Of a stretch of DNA of 64,000 nt, positions 48,519 to 60,466 are shown piece after piece. Origin of the DNA: Hybos culiciformis (lineage: Eukaryota; Arthropoda; Insecta; Diptera; Hybotidae); the NCBI GenBank assembly GCA_964007475.1, contig OZ023273.1:8079234-8143233 (forward strand), given 5' to 3'. Numbering within the stretch: position 1 is the stretch's first letter; every line of letters begins with the position of its first letter. The position numbers were made by a program, and so were the translations under genes. The notes under the pieces are model-generated. The model was not told the origin of the DNA. It was given only the letters and a program-made list of their open reading frames with translations, and made no database searches.

Positions 48519-50160
48519 TTATGCCACTGATATTAAATAAGGACAGTTTTCTATTTCGCATACAAAATTGGGTGTGCAACGACTTTCTGGAGTTGAACAA
48601 AATGTACAATCTGCAATTCTTGTTGGCGGATTTAATGGTAATTCAAGTAGCGCCCAAACTTTTTTCAAGTCTTCCACAAAATTTTCAATCATATTAAACG
48701 TATGGAATGGTGTAGGTGCCAATCGAAGTTTTTCTTTTCCTCGGGGAACTGTAGGATAGTTGATGGCTTGAACATAATGACCGAATTTTTCCATCAAAAT
48801 ATCTGATATTTGAGAACATTTTAAAGGATCACCGAGCTAAAAAAAACGATAATTAGAATATTATCATTGTTCTTACTGTTATTAGAAACTTTAAAATAAT
48901 AGAATTATTATTGAAATTTTTATTTACCTTAATTGGAATTATGTGGCTTGGTGTTCTTTCAACGGGAAATCCTTCTAATTGAAGTAAATTTCTTAAATAA
49001 CGAACATTTTTCTGATGTAAATCTCTTAAAGCTCGACCCTCAGCTGATGCTAAAATTTCAATTGCTGTATAAGCTCCACATAAAACAGTTGGGGGCAACG
49101 AAGTTGTAAAAATGAATCCAGCAGCATAAGATCTAATCATGTCTATTAAATTTTTGCTACCACATACATAGCCGCCAATATTTCCGAATGCTTTTCCTAA
49201 TGTTCCTGAAATCATATCCATATTGTGCAGCTGACCATCTCTTTCACCAATACCTGCTCCATGATGACCATAAAGACCCACTGCATGAACTTCGTCAATA
49301 AAAGTAATAGCTCCGAATTCTTGCGCTACTTTACACATCTCTTCAAGTGGACAAATAGCTCCAGTCATTGAATGAACTGTTTCAAATGCCACAATTTTTG
49401 GAACACTAACATCAACTTTCTCCAACAATTCTCTTAAATGTTTGGGGTTATTGTGCTTAAAAATGTGCTTTGGAACTTGACTGTTCCGTATCCCTTGTAT
49501 CATAGAGGCATGATTTCCAGCGTCTGAAAAAATTTGACATCCTGGCAATAATTTAGCAAGAGTGAATAAAGTAGAATCGTTTGCAACAAAACAAGATGTA
49601 AATAGTAATGCTGCTTCTTTTTGATGTAATTCTGCAAGACGTTTCTCAAGTCTTTCATGGAAAATTGAATTTCCTGATATATTTCGTGTTCCACCTGCAC
49701 CAGCACCATGTTTTTCTAAAGCACTTTTTACAGAGGCCTTTACTCCTGGATGGCCAGACATCCCGAGATAATCATTACTACACCATACCGTAATTTCTTT
49801 CTCTCCATTAGAATATTCAAGAGCAGCTGGAAATTTATCACGATCAGCCAAACGATTGACCTTCTTAAAAATACGATAAGAATGATCTTTTTTCTTTTTG
49901 TTAATTTGCTCTGAAAAGAAATGTTCGTATTGAAATTTTTCTCTCTTTTCAAATTGATCATTCTTGATGCTTGTTTCGGTAGTTTCGGCAAGTTTAACTT
50001 GATTAACTTGACTTGCAATCGCACGCACATTATTGTCGACTTTCATTAGCATCATCTTTTGTGACATGACTGGGCATTTGGATCCATATTGGCCGATTAA
50101 TAATTGCGAGTAATTTCGCACAAAGTTTGCACTGAACATGCTCAAAAATGGACAAGACAT
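48519..50160 (-). CDS. Alas: 5-aminolevulinate synthase, mitochondrial (EC 2.3.1.37)
   Basis: Joins glycine and succinyl-CoA to make 5-aminolevulinate, the first and usually rate-limiting step of heme synthesis, in the mitochondrial matrix. Exons 50160-48928 and 48836-48519 (phase 0, 91-bp intron) give 516 residues. An acceptor at 50171 shows a leader intron just before the ATG; the in-frame ATG upstream lies in that intron. The N-terminus is a targeting region with two Cys-Pro heme-regulatory motifs, C3-P4 and C29-P30. The catalytic core shows [27 protein letters not shown] and [14 protein letters not shown], whose K323 binds pyridoxal phosphate. The last exon continues the fold ([16 protein letters not shown]) and ends in a cysteine-rich tail containing CTFC and NCPYL. 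The length is normal for insect ALAS. Heme feedback on import through the CP motifs is known for the family and inferred here. Confidence 0.97.
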
Positions 50161-50170
50161 TTTGGTAAAT

Positions 50171-53100
50171 CTAAAAGTAGACGAAAAAGTAGAAAAATAA
50201 AACATTATTGCTACTTACAATTGAATATTATATTAATCTAGTTTCGCAATTGACAAAAAGGATATTGAATAAATATTAAAAATTTTTATTAAAAAAATTT
50301 TCGTTTTGTCTTGCTATATATATTTATATACCACAAATAATTTGAAAGTAAAATTATTTACGTAAACTTGACCATTTTTTGTTCTTTTACAATTTTGGTA
50401 TGTTCGAAAAAACTATAAGCAGTACTTTTTAATATTCTTGTTTTTGATCAGTTTAATTTTTTTTCCAATTATTGAATTTTCCCTTAAAGAAGAATTCCTA
50501 TTTCTTATTTATTTTTTCATTGAATTATTAAATTTAGTTAAGTTTGCTTCGATCGTCATATGGTGTAATAGTTTAATTATAGAAGTGGTCGGAGTGCTCA
50601 GTCGAGAGTTCGTTACGGTTGAAGTTTGTGTTGTTTTTTTCTTACTTCAATAAATTTTTGAAAATATGAATAGAATAAATTAATAAATTAATACATATAC
50701 ATAAATTAATAAATAAATACATAAATAATAAATAGATATATAAAAATAAATAAATAGAAATAAAATTAGTACATTATTATTACTTCTTTTCCTGTTTTTG
50801 GTTGAAGTAAAGTTTTGCTGCACTGAACTATATACACATACTTAAATTTCTATAGTAAATTCAAAGAAAACAAATTGTACTTTTGTGAAACTAATTCCAT
50901 TTAATAATAGCCTTAAGATATTTTTAAATAATTGCTTGAACTCATATTAAATCAACAGAGAGACCGAGTAAACAGAATGCGAGTAGGTGAATTAATTTTA
51001 AACTTTGCTGTATGATTTTATCATGACAATTTTTCAATTCAATTTTTAAAATCAGCGAAAGTTTAATATTAGAACTATGGTACTGTAAATTATGATGAAA
51101 ATGCTCTTACAAATAAAATTTATTATAATTAATATTTTTGAACAAATTATTTAGTCAAAGTTACGAAACTTTCAAATTTAATTTTAAAATAAGATCTTAT
51201 TAAATGAATAAAAAAAATGTATAACTTTTAAATTCTTCATCATTAAGAAACTAATTATTTCCAAATTTAAGTTTTTTAAACTTAGAAACGACGGAATTTA
51301 TGCCCACAGTCGAAGATTTATTGTAATATTTTTGGGGAAGTTTATTCAAAAGATTCACTGCATCTATAATTGCATTTTACAAAAAATCATTATGTCAAAA
51401 ATAAAAATTAATAATATACTTTAAATGAAATAATAATGTTCGATGTTCTTAACAAGAACTGTTCCAATTAAGTAAAATTTATTAATTATTTCAAATAAAT
51501 ATAGATATAGGTATATTTAAATTCATTATTATTCAAAAAATAAAGTGTCAAATATAAGAAATAAAATAGCATGATTGCTGCACGGCACGTTATTTCATTT
51601 TTTTATTTATATATATTTTAAAAGGCTAATAGTTTTAGACATAAAGAAACAAATTTTAAGTTATTAAATAATTTCTGAAAATATATTTTTTTTGTAGTTT
51701 TTTATTTAATAATGATAATTAAACTTTGTGTACAAAAAATTAACTAGTTGTAACCTTTTTTTTTTAAACGAATATTAATATTTATATATTTTATCGTATT
51801 ATTTTATTAACTAAACACTAAAATAATCACTTTTATGTCAGTTTTTTGATAGAGACTTATTTCAAATTTCAAGAACGAATTGATGAAAATAAAGCTGTCT
51901 GATTTTAGGGCAATCATTAATTCTTTAGTGACAGTAGCCTTTGTATTTTGAAATAAGTTGTCCCGTAAAGTATTTCAAACTTCAATTAAGTATTTTATTT
52001 TTTTATTTTAAGTTTGATAGACATTTTTTTCTAATTCGAAACCCTTTTTCCAAGATCATTGAAATTTTGTTTACTATTCTTATTTTGTTTTTTTTTTATT
52101 TACTTAAAATTAAAACTAATTTATTTGGTTTACTTAATACATAATATTAAGTGTGCAAACATTTTTAAATAAAATTAGTTTTACCTTAGCATGGCAAAAA
52201 TAATTTATTGTGAAAAAAAAAAAAATATTATAATTATATTAAAGCTCCGAGGGGATTTTAACTCTTACTATGTTTTTATTAAACTGATTGCAAATTCATC
52301 ATTATCGTCAATTTTATTAAAAAAAAAAAAGTAAAAACTATACTTAGTGAAATGATATGCGGTCAGTTTTTTATTTATTTTGCCCTAAAACTCTTATTCA
52401 TTCATTGAGTAAAAAATAAATTTTATAAAAATAACATTTATTATTTTCTACAATAATATATTGCTTCGATAGAACATCGCTTTTATAACCCAATTACAGT
52501 TATCAAACACAGTCCTTGAGCTTTAAGAAACTGCTAAGAAACTGTTAAGAAACTTTAAGTTGACCTAAATTCTGTAAACCTTAATAATTGTGGTACAGTT
52601 AGGTAAATTTTTAATACGATAAACCTTTATAATTATGGTACACTTTAGTAAACCAAAAATTGATAAAACTTAAAAAAAAAAAACACAAAATTGATTCCTG
52701 ATGTAATTTTAACAATTATTTCCATTAAACAAAAAAACAAAATAACTTTATTTTAATTTCAATTCAATCGTCTAAAGTCCATTCGGAATGGTAATTTTTT
52801 GTTGAATTTTATTAATACACAAAATGCTGTTTTTATTAACGTCAATATTTTTTTTTTCAAACACGAAAATTAAGTTCCATGTGTATTTAAAAAATAGAAA
52901 AAAATTATAATAACCTTTTTTCTTGAAGAATGAATTAAAACTAAAAAGTATAATATCTCACTTATCCAAATATACTGCAATAATATTTTGTTAAAAATTT
53001 CTATAATGATATTTTATTCAAAAAGGGAAAAAAAAAAAATAAATAAATATAAACCAGTTACACCAACATCATACCAAAAAATTATATACCTCTATATATT

Positions 53101-53242
53101 TTTTTTCAGTGCGAATATAAATATGTATTTTAATTCATGTTTTTAAAAATTCAAGACATGGCACTTTTAAAATTAATTATTGTTTAATTATGGCTGGATA
53201 TTTAGTTTCTAAGAAACTTAAATTGTCGTGTATATATAATAT
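50171..53242. other. ALAS leader intron/upstream region and intergenic DNA
   Basis: No coding exon recognised. A promoter-like patch lies at 50590-50632. Near 52565-52660 there is an imperfect duplication of a segment with ATAATT(G/A)TGGTACA. The rest is A/T-rich. Confidence 0.4.
50590..50632 (+). promoter_or_regulatory. Promoter-like, G/C-richer patch near ALAS
   Basis: GCTCAGTCGAGAGTTCGTTA followed by CGGTTG stands out from the A/T-rich background. TCAGTC matches an arthropod initiator and CGGTTG resembles a downstream promoter motif, but it starts near +17 rather than +28. As drawn it points away from ALAS. It could instead be a transposon relic. Confidence 0.25.
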
Positions 53243-53498
53243 CGTCTGTTAAGAAATGAATCAATGTATAATGAAAAGTATAGTTTCGAGTAATTTGAGT
53301 TTAAAGATTTGAAAATTAAAAAAACGTATGCAAAAATATCAAGTACCGTAAAATTTTCATCTAAAAAACACATTTATATCAACATTAAGACTATTGCAAA
53401 ATAGTTGTACTTATAAAATCGAGTACGAGGAATCGAATGGTGCTATTAGCTAATAATGACGTATAAATATCGTAAGTTGTTTCATTTGTTAGCAGACG
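53243..53498. mobile_element. MITE copy 2 (same family as 10908-11162)
   Basis: 256 bp, similar to copy 1 throughout and in the same orientation. The ends are CGTCTGTTAAGAAATGAATC and the complement of a TTTGTTAGCAGACG end. ATAT lies on both sides and may be a target duplication, but the site is in an AT repeat. No frame. Confidence 0.8.
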
Positions 53499-56400
53499 AT
53501 ATATATGTATTTATAATATGCATTATTAGATATATTTTTTTATTAAAAAACTGCAAGAAACTTTTTAGCGTACTGCTTTATTATATTTTAAAGATTTTAA
53601 GAATCGGATATTGACCCTGCATTACTCGACTAACTTTGATACAATAAAATTGAAGAAAATTTACGCATATTTAAATCACTAAAATTATTCTAGCTCCAGA
53701 AAACGAAAATATTCGATTTTTTCGATCAATGTAAAAGATAATTAATTTATATCGTAAAACATCAAAATTTGCCTTCAAAATTCACAATCAATGGAAAACA
53801 AAAGTTTTTATAACAAAAATGAATTTAATTCAAAAGCTTTCCAGATTATATTAAATAAAAATAAATCGATGCTTTAATGTGACTTCAGTAGCAATCAAAC
53901 AAAATAAATTAGTCACTAGAATAATTTTAAGAAAAAAATAAGATTTTGAATCCAATCCTTTAATTTATATAAATATATATGTTATTAAATTATTATGTAT
54001 TGCACATATTAGACCATTACGTATAATCAATTAATAAGAAAAATTACTTAAAATAAAAATTTAGATAGACTATATAGGAAAAAAAATTATGAAATCAGAT
54101 AAAGATAATAATTATCGCTAATCAAAATAAGGGAATAATATAGTTAGTAGCTCTCGTACTACTTCACATACTTAGCCTTATTGGAAGAAAAATTTTAAAT
54201 AAGAATAATAGAACAGTCTTACTTTGTAAGTTGTATAATGTATATATAACTCTACAACTATACATTATTACCTAATTTAGTTATAAACATATTTCAATAC
54301 TCTAGTTTTAAGTAAGATTATCAAATAAATACGAATAATTGGGTAACCGCAACAAATTTCAATAACGAATATTAAGTTCTTCTCAATATATCTATCAATG
54401 TTATTCTGAAATAACTATTCTAAAAAAATAATGACTGTTTAATATCATCCAAGTAAAAAATTATTTATGATTATTGTGTACATGTAGATATATTTATTTT
54501 AAATAATTTTTAATGAATGGCAATGATAAATTTATAAAAATTTACTTATTTAATATTTAATTAATATTTTTTCAAAATAAATTATACATATTTTTATAGT
54601 GACATTAAGTTATTGTAGGTACTTAACTTTCCGCCGTAGCATCAAATGTATTTCGTTTTAAATAATGAAAGTGCAAATTTTTATTTATTTTTATAAAATT
54701 TTTAACTTTTTATGACCCACTTCAATAAGCTCATTGCCAAAAAAACAACTAAACGAATTATCTCTAAAAACTTTACCTTTAACGCTTGACATAAGCTAAA
54801 TTACACTCACACATTTGTATTTATTATTTTTTTGCATAAATTTAAATAAACATTGCGCATTTAATCATGAAATATTTTATACATTTAAGAGTTTAATGAC
54901 TACAAATTTCACTATTTATGTATACTTAAATATAGGCAAAACAATTTATAAATGTTTTATTGATCGCAATCGAAAAACCTGTACAATTTCGACGCCTTCA
55001 GGGTTAAAGAGAACAAAATTCATAATGTGCTTGAGATACAAATTTTATATACTTGAATTGTTTCGTTTATCTATACGGATATTTTTGAGTTGTTCGCTTC
55101 GACAATAAAACAATCTAATGAAACTTTCCTTAATTTTAGTTAATTAATCCTTAATTTTAGTTATTTGAGCTTCAATTTTGAACAAATTAATTTTAGTTTT
55201 TTTTTGAGAATATATAAAGTTTTTTTAGTAATGTAATTTTAATAAAAAAATTAATCAACAATAGGTTTCCCTCTAAAAAGCTGAAAAGTTGACTTCAATT
55301 TGATTTTTGGTTTAGCGAAACAAGAAATACAACATCGTTTTCTTAGAACGGAATGTTCTTTAAGTCCTTCTTCCTCAGTTTTGTCATTGATTAAGAATAC
55401 TAATTATCAGTTTCGTTTTATTTAGTTACAAAATTAATTTTCTAATACAAGTGGATGTTTCTATGAAATATCTTTTGGCACAATGAACGTAAAAGACTTT
55501 TCTTTTTCTTGTACATAATAAGTTACATTATACATACATACATGAAGACATATTTGTATTTTTATATATATGTACAATGTTTTGTATGTTAGATACATAT
55601 GTACGTAGATATGTAAATTATTTTTTATTTCACTTTCTTAATATTGAATCAATTTCTTTTTTTTTTCAATCTTTTGGTGATATTTAAAAAAAAATTTATG
55701 TAATTCCCAGTTAATGATTATTAGAATGTTTTTATAGCTTGAAACTTTCAAAGAAAAAATTATTTAATTTTTTGTTGATGATTACGAAACTTCTTATCTA
55801 TTATGACCTATGCATTTCTAAAAAAAACCCCCCGTCATGATAATCAGTGGCGTTAAAAAATTATCAACTATATGAAAAGTAAAATTTAATGCAAATAAGT
55901 ACAAAACTGATAGGTAACTATAAATATTTAATTAAAAAAAAATTACATAAAATTCCAAAATAATGACAACAAATTGATGCATTTATTACGTAATTTTAAT
56001 ATTTAACCAAAGTAAGAATCAATATCAATAATTTTATTCGACGAAAATTAATAAAATATTGAAAAAAATCTCACCTCTAAATATTTTGTGGTTGAAAAAA
56101 AATTTTTTTAACTATTAATTTATTATAATTATTTATTATGATTTCTCTTTCTTTAATTTTCTAAGCTTAAGAAGAACCAATACACCACACCAACAAGAAG
56201 CACAAGCAACACATAGACTAAATTTTTTTTTCTATATCTTATGAAACGTCATTATCTACTGACATTTGGTTATGTTGGGCATGTAATATCTGATGTTGTT
56301 ATCATAAAAAAACATAAAATAAAGCACCATCTAGAAAAATAAAATTGTATTAAATTTAAGTTAGTTGTTAAAAATTTAAATTTAAAATAAAACTCTTAAT

Positions 56401-57394
56401 TTTACCTAATTATTTTTACATAACAAAGAGTTTGAAAATTTATAGATTAAAGTAAATATATCTATATTATATTTATAATTAATCATTTCAGGTGTCAAAG
56501 TCATAATAGAAAATCACAAAATAAAAATATTACCTACTTTAATGAATTTTACAATGAATCTTATATTGTGGTTGAATAGTGAAGACTAACGAGGATAATA
56601 AAACCTAATAGTATGTATTTCCTTTCAAAGAATTTTTTGTAAACAAAAATATAAAATTTAAATGGCTTTTTCAATTTAATTTTCATAAAATTGAAAATAA
56701 ATCATGTAATCCACATTGATTTAAAGGTAAGTTTTTAACAATTTAGAATAATTTATAATGTGTGTCTTTAAGTTCATATAATAATTCAATCAATAATTTT
56801 TTATTTTTAAATATTGGTCTTGATGAAGTTTCAAAATCTAAATGAAATGCATTACGGATAATTTAATAATAAAAAAACAATAAATTTTATACTATGATTA
56901 TACTGTTATGGTCCCCATTAAATATTTTTTATATTTTTTTATAACACTTCCTATAAAGGTCACTTTTTGCTAAAAAAAAAAAAACTATAATTTTCGTGGT
57001 TTTCCGCGGTTTAAATGCGATTGTATATAATGGACGGCCCCGTACCCGAATACTTTTCCATAGAAAAAAAACATTCAATTTGATTTTTTGGCAGTTTTCG
57101 CGAATTTTGTCTCGCATTCCACGAGTTAGTAATGACCAGATTTGATTTGGTTTCGAAACAAATATTCACGAATCATTTTAACTATGAAGACAACAACTTT
57201 TTTTAATTTTTTTTTTGATAAAACTTCTAGTAATTGTAACCATTTCATAAAAAAATATCCCATTTACTTTAGAAACAAAGTCGAAATCGGTACCTACAGA
57301 AAAAATATAAGAAAATTCTTCACGTATTAATATATATAAATAATAATACAATTTGAAGTATAACTATTCAGTTTTTGTTAAAAAAAAAAAAAAA
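53499..57394. other. AT-rich intergenic DNA
   Basis: No gene, RNA or transposon end recognised. A short direct repeat of CCTTAATTTTAGTTA lies near 55129-55160. Confidence 0.4.
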
Positions 57395-57672
57395 ACTGAT
57401 CAATCTATCTATCTATCTAAATAAAAATTAAATGATGTTCGTTGGTATAAGCGTTTAGTTGAGAACGGCTGGATCGATTTGATTAATTTAAAAAAATGTT
57501 CGTAATATTCTGACTAATGTTTTTAAGGAAAGAAAATTTTGAAAAGCTGCTCGGAAAATTGTAATTTCGGAAATAAATGATGGGATTTTTGTATGAACTC
57601 AAGACCATAACTCTTACTAATGAATGCTAGACTAGAGCGAAACAACGTTCGCCCCGGATCGAATAGTAATTA
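57395..57672. mobile_element. Possible Helitron-like or similar dispersed-repeat remnant
   Basis: CTATCTATCTATCT, then GAGAACGGCTGGATCGATTT, and near the end GAGCGAAACAACGTTCGCCC, resemble a repeat type I recall from many insect genomes, often classed as Helitron. The boundaries are guesses. No protein is encoded. Confidence 0.35.
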
Positions 57673-58311
57673 ATATACAAATATAATTTGAAGTAATTAT
57701 TCAGTTTTTACTATTAAAGGAATACGTATATATTGTTAAGAAAATATTATAATAATTGACTTTAATAAATTAATTTGAATTTTATTTATTAAAATTTAAG
57801 GATTTTTTTATTACTATACTAATTATAATTAAATGACTAAAATTAAATTAAGTTATTCTGGACTATTACAAATTTTTTCTGTGTTTCAAAATCTGAGATT
57901 TTTTTTTTCATTCACATATTTAGGTTAATGGGACTTATTCATATTTCGTTATACATATATGTAGGATTGCTATAACCCTTTTTTAGAGAACCGCTTATTT
58001 AAATTTTTATCTTTTTCTTACGGGGAACTTTTCATTTTGATATTGCCCCATGTGTAAAAAATATTTTTAAAACGGGGATTTTAAAAAATAGCAATAAAGA
58101 ATTTTGTTTTGTTTGAAATAAAATAACAATAAAGAATAAAAACTGATAAATTCACGATTAATCAATACACATAATTTAATATATTGGTTAGTATCAAATT
58201 AAATTTTTAATAAAAGTTATTCACTTGATTAGTGACGATATAATAAATTGAATAAAAATAGTTGAAAAAGAATTTAAGTTTCTAGTTGAATTGATATCAA
58301 ATCATACTATG
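57673..58311. other. AT-rich DNA left of the non-LTR insertion
   Basis: Nothing recognised. Confidence 0.35.
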
Positions 58312-58443
58312 TATATACCACTGTATTTATTAGACATATCACTAATTCATTATATAATACTAATAAATATATATATGAACTAAAATCAGTTTATATTCGC
58401 AAAAATCTTTGGATTCAATTAAATAGTCGTAATCATAATAGCT
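58312..58443. repeat. 132-bp target-site duplication, left copy
   Basis: Identical by eye over 132 bp to 60335-60466. Sequence is ordinary A/T-rich host DNA, starting TATATACCACTG and ending CATAATAGCT. Confidence 0.95.
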
Positions 58444-60242
58444 GGATCAGATCGCTCCTCAGGGAGCGTGAGTTTCATGCCAACTATGGGGGAGCTGATA
58501 GAAAGAAAACAGTAAATAGGGGTACTCCACAAGGAGGCGTAATCTCTCCACTGTTATGGCTGGTAGCGATTAACCCACTACTAGAAGAACTAAATGAAGA
58601 AAACATTGAGACCAGTTGCTATGCAGACGACGTCTCAATAATAGTGACAGGGATGAAAGGAGAAGAAATAAACTCCAAAATCCAGCAGGCGGTTGATATG
58701 GTAGGACGTTGGGCAAACCAATGCGGCCTCAAACTCAACCCCAGCAAGTCCGAATTATGCCTTTTCACTAAGAAAAGAAGAACTGAAAACCTCATACTAC
58801 CTACAATAGATGGGATTAGTGTGGAGCTAAAAGATAAGGTCAAATACTTAGGAATCACTCTTGACAAAAAACTCCTTTGGAATGATCACATACGGGAGAA
58901 GAAAGAGAAGGCACTAAGAGCCTATTGGGCATGCAAAGCAGCCATAGGCAAAACATGGGGCCTATCACCAAAGATAACACATTGGATCTATACTTGTGTC
59001 ATCAGATCAATGATCACACACGGAGCAGCCGTATGGTGGCCGGGAACAAATAAAAAGAAATCGATCCGACTCCTAGATCAAATACAGAGATCAGCCTGTC
59101 TGGGAATCACAGGAGCAGCAAGATCTACTGCAACAAGATCAATGGAGACAATCCTGAACATTAGACCACTATTCCTACATGTACAAGAAATGGCTATAAA
59201 AACAATAGCCAGACTGCGCATGACGGGAGAATGGGCCAACAAACAGAATCCCACTCACCATGAAAGAATATGGGAAATAAACGAAGAAGTTGGGAATGAA
59301 CTAAGGAGAGATATCTAATGGGATAAAATCTCAGGGGTCCTCAACCTGAACGCAAATTTCAGGATTGAGGTAACCGACGAACGAGATGGAACCCCGGAAG
59401 ATACTCTCGAAATATACACAGATGGATCAAAGAATGGAGAGAACTGTGGCTTAGGAATCTTCTGCCAAGAACTAAACGTAACACACGCTGCAACCATTGA
59501 TAACCATGCCACGGTACTACAAACCGAGACAATGGCAATCACAACGGCAGCCAGCATTATGTTACAGAACAACATCACGGGGCGACAAATCAGAATTTAT
59601 TCTGATAGCAAAATGACACTTATGACACTTAGAAAGACAGAAGTGAGGTCAAAAACTACTCTCCAATGCATACAATCGCTAACAGAGTTAGGACAAAACA
59701 ACCAGGTAACTCTAACCTGGGTAAAAGGACACTCAGGAATCCAAGGGAACATGGAAGCAGACAAGCCAGCTAGAGAGGGAGGAAGTGGCGGACTGGAAAG
59801 ACTAAAAGCTTCCCATGATGCCACAAGACTCAAGAACCTAATAAATAGCGAAATCTGCGATGAACACAGGAAGATCTGGCTACGAACAGAAGGGAACAGA
59901 AACACCAAACAGATGTGGGGAAACCTGGACAAAAGAAGATCGGATCTGGCCCTAGGGCTAAACAGATCGGATCTTAGAATGTTCACAGGTGTATGCACAG
60001 GACATATCTTCAGGAATCACGAATTCCGGATTGGAAGAACAACAGATAGGCTTTGCAGGGGATGTGGAGAAGAACCGGAAACGGTGCCACACGTACTGTG
60101 TAAATGTCCTACAGTTAGAACAAGAAGAGCAAGACTGCTCGGGGCTTACTTCTGGGATGAACTCAGAGAACTACAGGGACATAAATTAGAAGAAATTATC
60201 AGGTTTGTTAAAGGAATTGGATGGCTCGGTGAGGACAATTAG
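58444..60242 (+). pseudogene. Reverse transcriptase-RNase H fragment of a LINE, one in-frame stop
   Basis: The frame is open from the 5' junction (WIRSLLREREFHANYGG) to a TAA at 59316-59318, and continues in the same frame from 59319 to the final TAG at 60240. Reverse transcriptase motifs are TPQGGVISPLLW, YADDVS, LNPSKSEL and KYLGITLD. RNase H follows the stop: YTDGSK, TETMAI, SDSKMTL and VKGHSGIQGNMEAD, so all four acidic positions are kept. Near the C-terminus is a zinc knuckle C-x2-C-x8-H-x4-C (starting CRGCGEEPETVPH). The N-terminal endonuclease and the fingers part of the polymerase are missing. A single stop in an otherwise clean frame suggests a young but dead copy. Confidence 0.93.
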
Positions 60243-60288
60243 ACCTGCCGAGTAGGGTAGTACAAAGGGCCAACCGGCCTACGTGCAA

Positions 60289-60307
60289 GGAGGGTGGTAA
60301 GCCCTCC
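60289..60307 (+). other. 3' untranslated stem-loop of the LINE
   Basis: GGAGGG pairs with CCCTCC around a 7-nt loop, about 9 nt before the AACCT tail. Such structures can be bound by LINE reverse transcriptase; that role is inferred. Confidence 0.5.
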
Positions 60308-60315
60308 GCCCGTGC

Positions 60316-60335
60316 AACCTAACCTAACCTAACCT
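60316..60335. repeat. Four AACCT units (TTAGG telomere-type repeat) at the LINE 3' end
   Basis: Four exact AACCT units end the element; the last T may belong to the target duplication. The complement is (AGGTT)n, the same permutation as the insect telomeric TTAGG. No poly(A) tail follows. Confidence 0.9.
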
Positions 60336-60466
60336 ATATACCACTGTATTTATTAGACATATCACTAATTCATTATATAATACTAATAAATATATATATG
60401 AACTAAAATCAGTTTATATTCGCAAAAATCTTTGGATTCAATTAAATAGTCGTAATCATAATAGCT
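60335..60466. repeat. 132-bp target-site duplication, right copy
   Basis: Identical to 58312-58443; marks the right edge of the insertion. Confidence 0.95.

Larger units (their letters stand above)
58444..60334 (+). mobile_element. 5'-truncated non-LTR retrotransposon with RNase H, about 1.9 kb
   Basis: Much more G/C-rich than its surroundings. It encodes the C-terminal part of a LINE polyprotein (reverse transcriptase, RNase H, zinc knuckle), then a short 3' untranslated region with a GGAGGG/CCCTCC hairpin (60289-60307) and AACCT units. The 5' end cuts into the reverse-transcriptase domain, and no endonuclease or first frame is present, which is usual for incomplete target-primed insertion. 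RNase H places it in the I/R1/LOA-like group of LINEs; the exact clade is uncertain. An identical 132-bp duplication flanks it. Confidence 0.95.

Noticed and set aside
54815..55108. 97-codon plus-strand frame
   Set aside because: No recognisable domain, A/T-driven composition and no splice context; expected by chance in DNA of this length.
58619..58867. Minus-strand frame inside the LINE, and similar ones at 59315-59578 and 59597-59998
   Set aside because: Shadows of the reverse transcriptase-RNase H frame.
60316..60335. Chromosome end or interstitial telomere
   Set aside because: Only four AACCT units, exactly at the LINE 3' end and followed by the duplicated host sequence, so they belong to the element.
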